This document shows, in pieces, positions 31,993 to 34,365 of a stretch of 34,365 nucleotides of DNA. The notes beneath the pieces were generated by a model, which was given only the letters and a program-made list of their open reading frames with translations, was not told the DNA's origin and ran no database searches. Positions within the stretch are counted from its first letter, which is position 1; each line of letters begins with the position of its first letter. The position numbers were made by a program, and so were the translations under genes. This stretch comes from Gammaproteobacteria bacterium UBA7310 (GTDB taxonomy: Bacteria; Pseudomonadota; Gammaproteobacteria; Pseudomonadales; Ketobacteraceae), in contig DKQK01000067.1 in NCBI GenBank assembly GCA_002471665.1, positions 1 to 34,365 on the forward strand, in the 5' to 3' direction.

Positions 31993-32694
31993 TTATTTTT
32001 TTGGTTTTTTATTGCTGCCCACTGCAGTTAGCTCAGGCGCTTTCACCGCAACAAATCCGTGCAAGGTCAGGCGTAATACCTCATTGCCGAAACGCTGCGC
32101 CATCTGTTTACGCATTTTTTTGGATTTGGCGTGTGAGTCGACCCACACTGGCCAAAGGAAGAATCCCGATAACATCAATACCGCCAGGGCTTCAATGTCG
32201 ATGTCTGGCTCACTGACATCACTGTTGGCCAACCTTTCGATCGCCTGAAGAAAACGCTTATAGAATACGTCTTCCTTTGGATCTTTCTTGGAGAGCAGAT
32301 CGAACAGCCAAATGCGGCTGCTCTCCGGATTCTCCACAGTGTACAGTGCCATGCGCATGGTGAATCCTGCCATGCGTTTTATAACATCAGGCAGATGTTG
32401 AAGATCAGGTTCCAGATCATCATCAACGGGTTTGTCGCCTGCTTCAGATTCCTCGAACACCGCTTCTAGCAGTTGATGGCTCACCCGTTCCATTGTTGCC
32501 TGGATCAGATCTTCCTTGGCCAGGAAGTGCTGATAGGCAGTGCCGCGATTGACACCCGCCAGATTCGCAACACGGGAAACACTCAACGCTTCTGCCCCAT
32601 CCTGTGCCAATATCGATTGAGCCGCATCCAGAATTGCCGTTCGAGTGCCTTCCGGATCTCTTCTGCGCCGCTCGCGAGGTTTTGTTTCTGCCAT
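31993..32694 (-). CDS. TetR/AcrR-family transcriptional regulator
   Basis: This 233-residue regulator has a basic N-terminus (KPRERRRRDPEGTR) and a standard TetR helix-turn-helix (LSVSRVANLAGVNRGTAYQHF, about 37-57). The long ligand-binding domain has no family-specific motif I recognise. Operator 5 and two more palindromes lie in its promoter and ribosome-site region, so autoregulation is likely. Four further copies of the operator motif occur at other promoters in this window, making this the probable local regulator; an acyl-CoA intermediate is the natural inducer by analogy with FadR-, KstR- and PsrA-type TetR proteins (inference). It precedes the DUF427-thioesterase gene and is divergent from the ACAD at 32946. 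Confidence 0.93.
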   Translation of the reverse strand: MAETKPRERRRRDPEGTRTAILDAAQSILAQDGAEALSVSRVANLAGVNRGTAYQHFLAKEDLIQATMERVSHQLLEAVFEESEAGDKPVDDDLEPDLQHLPDVIKRMAGFTMRMALYTVENPESSRIWLFDLLSKKDPKEDVFYKRFLQAIERLANSDVSEPDIDIEALAVLMLSGFFLWPVWVDSHAKSKKMRKQMAQRFGNEVLRLTLHGFVAVKAPELTAVGSNKKPKK

Positions 32695-32695
32695 T

Positions 32696-32706
32696 TGGGA
32701 ATCCCA
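32696..32706. promoter_or_regulatory. Palindrome TGGGAATCCCA over the tetR ribosome site
   Basis: A perfect 5+1+5 palindrome directly before the tetR start codon, ending one base from it. It could form a small hairpin that limits translation, or be a chance feature. Its sequence is unrelated to the operator motif. Confidence 0.4.
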
Positions 32707-32832
32707 TTTTATGAGTCATTCAAAAAGTCAAATAATCATCGAAGTGTAACATGCTATGAACCACTTTTCATCGAATTAACCCAGGCATGGATGCAGCCGA
32801 AAGACCCATGGACGGCACCGCGATTCATGGGC

Positions 32833-32861
32833 ATAATAGTCAACAATGTTGTATTGTACAA
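32833..32861 (-). promoter_or_regulatory. Possible tetR promoter with operator in the spacer
   Basis: On the minus strand TTGTAC (32856-32861, weak -35) and TATTAT (32833-32838, five of six to TATAAT) are spaced by 17 bases. Operator 5 fills most of the spacer. The message leader would be about 130 bases. Confidence 0.4.
32841..32851. promoter_or_regulatory. Candidate TetR-type operator 5 (CAACAATGTTG)
   Basis: A perfect 5+1+5 palindrome in the 251-base region between tetR (leftward) and the ACAD gene (rightward). It abuts a second perfect 12-base palindrome, TATTGTACAATA (32852-32863). Position in the regulator's own promoter makes this the anchor copy of the motif. Confidence 0.65.
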
Positions 32862-32945
32862 TAGTGGAGGCGTTTTCTGTTTCATAACGTGATAGCGCCT
32901 GCCGCTCATTAAATTAACCCAAGTCAATCAGAGACAGAAAACGCC

Positions 32946-34073
32946 ATGCAATTGTCAGAGACGCAACAGGCCATCACCGATGCCGTGCGGAGCTTCGCTC
33001 GCGATCGACTTCGCCCCTGTACATTCCAGTATGAAGCCGATGGTGGATATCCGCCTGAACTGTTTGAGGAACTTGCCGGTCTTGGGCTGATGGGGATGAC
33101 CGCACCTCTGCAGGTGGGTGGAGCCGGAGCGGACTACGTTTCCTATGCCCTGGCATTAATGGAGGTTGCGGCCGCAGATGGCGCCTTGTCGACTATTTTG
33201 TCGATCCAGAACAGCCTGATCGTATCGGCGCTGCTGAACGACGGTGATCAGGCACAACGTGAACGTTTCCTGCCGGATCTTATTAGTGGCCGCATGATCG
33301 GTGCCTTTGCCCTGACCGAAGCGGATGCCGGTTCAGACGCTGCTGCTCTGCGAACCAAAGCGACCAAAGCGGAAGGTGGATACGTTCTAAATGGCTCGAA
33401 ACAGTTCATCACATCCGGCAACATTGCCAAACTGGCCATTGTTTTCGCCGTCACTGACCCAACCGCGGGGAAAAAAGGAATCAGCAGCTTTCTGGTACCC
33501 ACTGATCGCGCAGGCTACCAGGTCGATAAAGTCGAGCATAAGCTGGGTCAATACGCTTCAGACACCTGCGCCCTGCGCTTTGAGAATGTGTTGTTGGAGC
33601 CGGAGCTGCGCCTGGGTGAAGAAGGCGAGGGTTATCGTATCGCACTGTCCAATCTTGAATTTGGACGTATTGGAATTGCGGCGCAATCCATTGGCATGGC
33701 TCAGGCGGCGCTGGATATCGCCGTTAATTATGCCAAAGATCGTCAGTCCATGGGTAAACCCATTATCCATCATCAGGCCGTAGGGTTTCGTCTTGCTGAT
33801 CAGGCGGCGCGTCTTGAGGCTGCCCGTCAACTGGTGCTTCATGCCGCCAGCGTGAAAGATGCCGGGGCCCCCTGTTTAAAGGAGGCTTCCATGGCCAAGT
33901 TGGTTGCGTCTGAAACCGCTGAGGCTGTGTGCTCGGCGGCCATTCAAACCCTGGGTGGCTATGGTTACCTGGAGGAATTTGGTCTGGCCAAAATCTATCG
34001 GGATGTGCGGGTCTGCCAGATTTACGAAGGTACCTCAGATATACAGCGCATGGTGATTGCTCGCGCTTTATAA
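32946..34073 (+). CDS. Acyl-CoA dehydrogenase (conventional homotetrameric type)
   Basis: This 375-residue ACAD has the standard signatures: FALTEADAGSDAAALRTKA, FITSGNIAKLAIVFAVTD, DRQSMGKPIIHHQAVGFRLAD, TLGGYGYLEEFGLAKIYRDVRVCQIYEGTSDIQRMVIARAL with the catalytic glutamate at Glu361. It is nearest to short/branched-chain ACADs and differs from the heteromeric ACADs of this window, all of which lack YEGT. It would dehydrogenate a small acyl-CoA, perhaps a late degradation product. It is divergent from tetR and has operator 5 about 95 bases upstream; the ribosome site is weak. The thiolase gene follows after 65 bases, probably in the same unit. Confidence 0.95.
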   Translation: MQLSETQQAITDAVRSFARDRLRPCTFQYEADGGYPPELFEELAGLGLMGMTAPLQVGGAGADYVSYALALMEVAAADGALSTILSIQNSLIVSALLNDGDQAQRERFLPDLISGRMIGAFALTEADAGSDAAALRTKATKAEGGYVLNGSKQFITSGNIAKLAIVFAVTDPTAGKKGISSFLVPTDRAGYQVDKVEHKLGQYASDTCALRFENVLLEPELRLGEEGEGYRIALSNLEFGRIGIAAQSIGMAQAALDIAVNYAKDRQSMGKPIIHHQAVGFRLADQAARLEAARQLVLHAASVKDAGAPCLKEASMAKLVASETAEAVCSAAIQTLGGYGYLEEFGLAKIYRDVRVCQIYEGTSDIQRMVIARAL

Positions 34074-34138
34074 AACGGCGCAGTGCTTATGTGTCCAAGG
34101 GCGCTTAATCCAAATAGAAATAATATCAGGAGTAAAAC

Positions 34139-34365
34139 ATGTCATCAGATCCAGTGGTTATTGCCGCCTATGCACGCACGCCAATGGGCGGTTTGCTGGG
34201 GGAGCTAGCGACGGTTAAATCCACTGCCCTGGGTGCAGTAGCCGTTAAAGCCGCGGTAGAGCGGGCCGGTGTCAACGCTGATTCAATCGATCGCATCTAC
34301 ATGGGCTGCGTGCTTCCGGCAGGATTAGGCCAGGCCCCTGCCCGTCAGGCGGCTTTGGCAGCCGG
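34139..34365 (+). CDS. Thiolase, N-terminal part (runs off the window)
   Basis: The ATG at 34139 is preceded by AGGAG with 6 bases spacing. The 75 visible residues read as a thiolase N-terminus: VVIAAYARTPMGGLLGELA, then AAVERAGVNADSIDRIYMGCVLPAGLGQAPARQAALAAG. This is the usual pattern of acetyl-CoA acetyltransferases before the catalytic cysteine, which lies beyond the window. It probably forms an operon with the ACAD at 32946 and completes a short-chain beta-oxidation pair. Confidence 0.93.
   Translation, partial: MSSDPVVIAAYARTPMGGLLGELATVKSTALGAVAVKAAVERAGVNADSIDRIYMGCVLPAGLGQAPARQAALAA

Noticed and set aside
1..34365. CRISPR array, rRNA, intact transposase or prophage genes
   Set aside because: No regularly spaced repeats, no rRNA-like sequence and no transposase, integrase or phage structural motifs were seen in the window.
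11216..34365. Firm assignment of the cluster to steroid degradation
   Set aside because: The side-chain-type enzymes fit, but no gene for ring A/B opening or C/D ring degradation is visible, so the substrate is left as a hypothesis.

Overview
The window reads as part of the chromosome of a Gram-negative proteobacterium, most likely a gammaproteobacterium (inference). A TonB-dependent outer-membrane receptor shows it is Gram-negative, and the density of acyl-CoA genes resembles catabolic islands of environmental, often marine, gammaproteobacteria. There are no rRNA or tRNA genes, no CRISPR array and no intact insertion sequence. About 24 intact genes fill nearly all of the sequence, plus partial genes at both ends and one broken regulator gene.

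Layout. Bases 1-1400 look like an edge: the end of a long coiled-coil protein resembling KfrA-type DNA-binding proteins, a 322-base stretch with an inverted repeat, and an AraC-type regulator missing its front. Bases 1422-6944 hold transport genes: two divergent MFS carriers and an MMPL/RND membrane protein. Bases 7060-10998 (minus strand) form an operon of acyl-CoA ligase, two short-chain dehydrogenases and a crotonase, probably read on into the MMPL gene. Bases 11216-14291 (plus) encode a family III CoA-transferase, a small three-cysteine protein and a second acyl-CoA ligase. Bases 14363-19413 (minus) encode a DUF35 zinc-ribbon/OB protein, a thiolase-fold protein lacking the catalytic cysteines, a DUF2889 protein, an amidohydrolase-2 protein and a true thiolase. 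Bases 19595-22784 (minus) encode an SDR and a two-subunit acyl-CoA dehydrogenase. Bases 23363-28496 (plus) encode a double-length acyl-CoA dehydrogenase, a second two-subunit acyl-CoA dehydrogenase and a second crotonase, followed by the TonB-dependent receptor. Bases 30635-34365 hold a DUF427-thioesterase fusion, a TetR regulator, a conventional acyl-CoA dehydrogenase and the start of another thiolase.

How it works together (inference). A hydrophobic carboxylic acid or its precursor would cross the outer membrane through the receptor, be activated by the ligases or CoA-transferase, and be shortened by repeated dehydrogenation, hydration, oxidation and thiolysis, with one retro-aldol step by the thiolase-like/DUF35 pair. 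Heteromeric plus fused dehydrogenases together with an Ltp2-like/DUF35 pair are best known from sterol and bile-acid side-chain breakdown, so a steroid, terpenoid or other branched polycyclic acid is a reasonable guess. No steroid-nucleus enzymes are present here, so the substrate is open.

The most notable regulatory signal is an 11-base palindrome, consensus CA(A/T)CANTG(A/T)TG, in five promoter regions including that of the tetR gene. It would tie nearly the whole window into one regulon.
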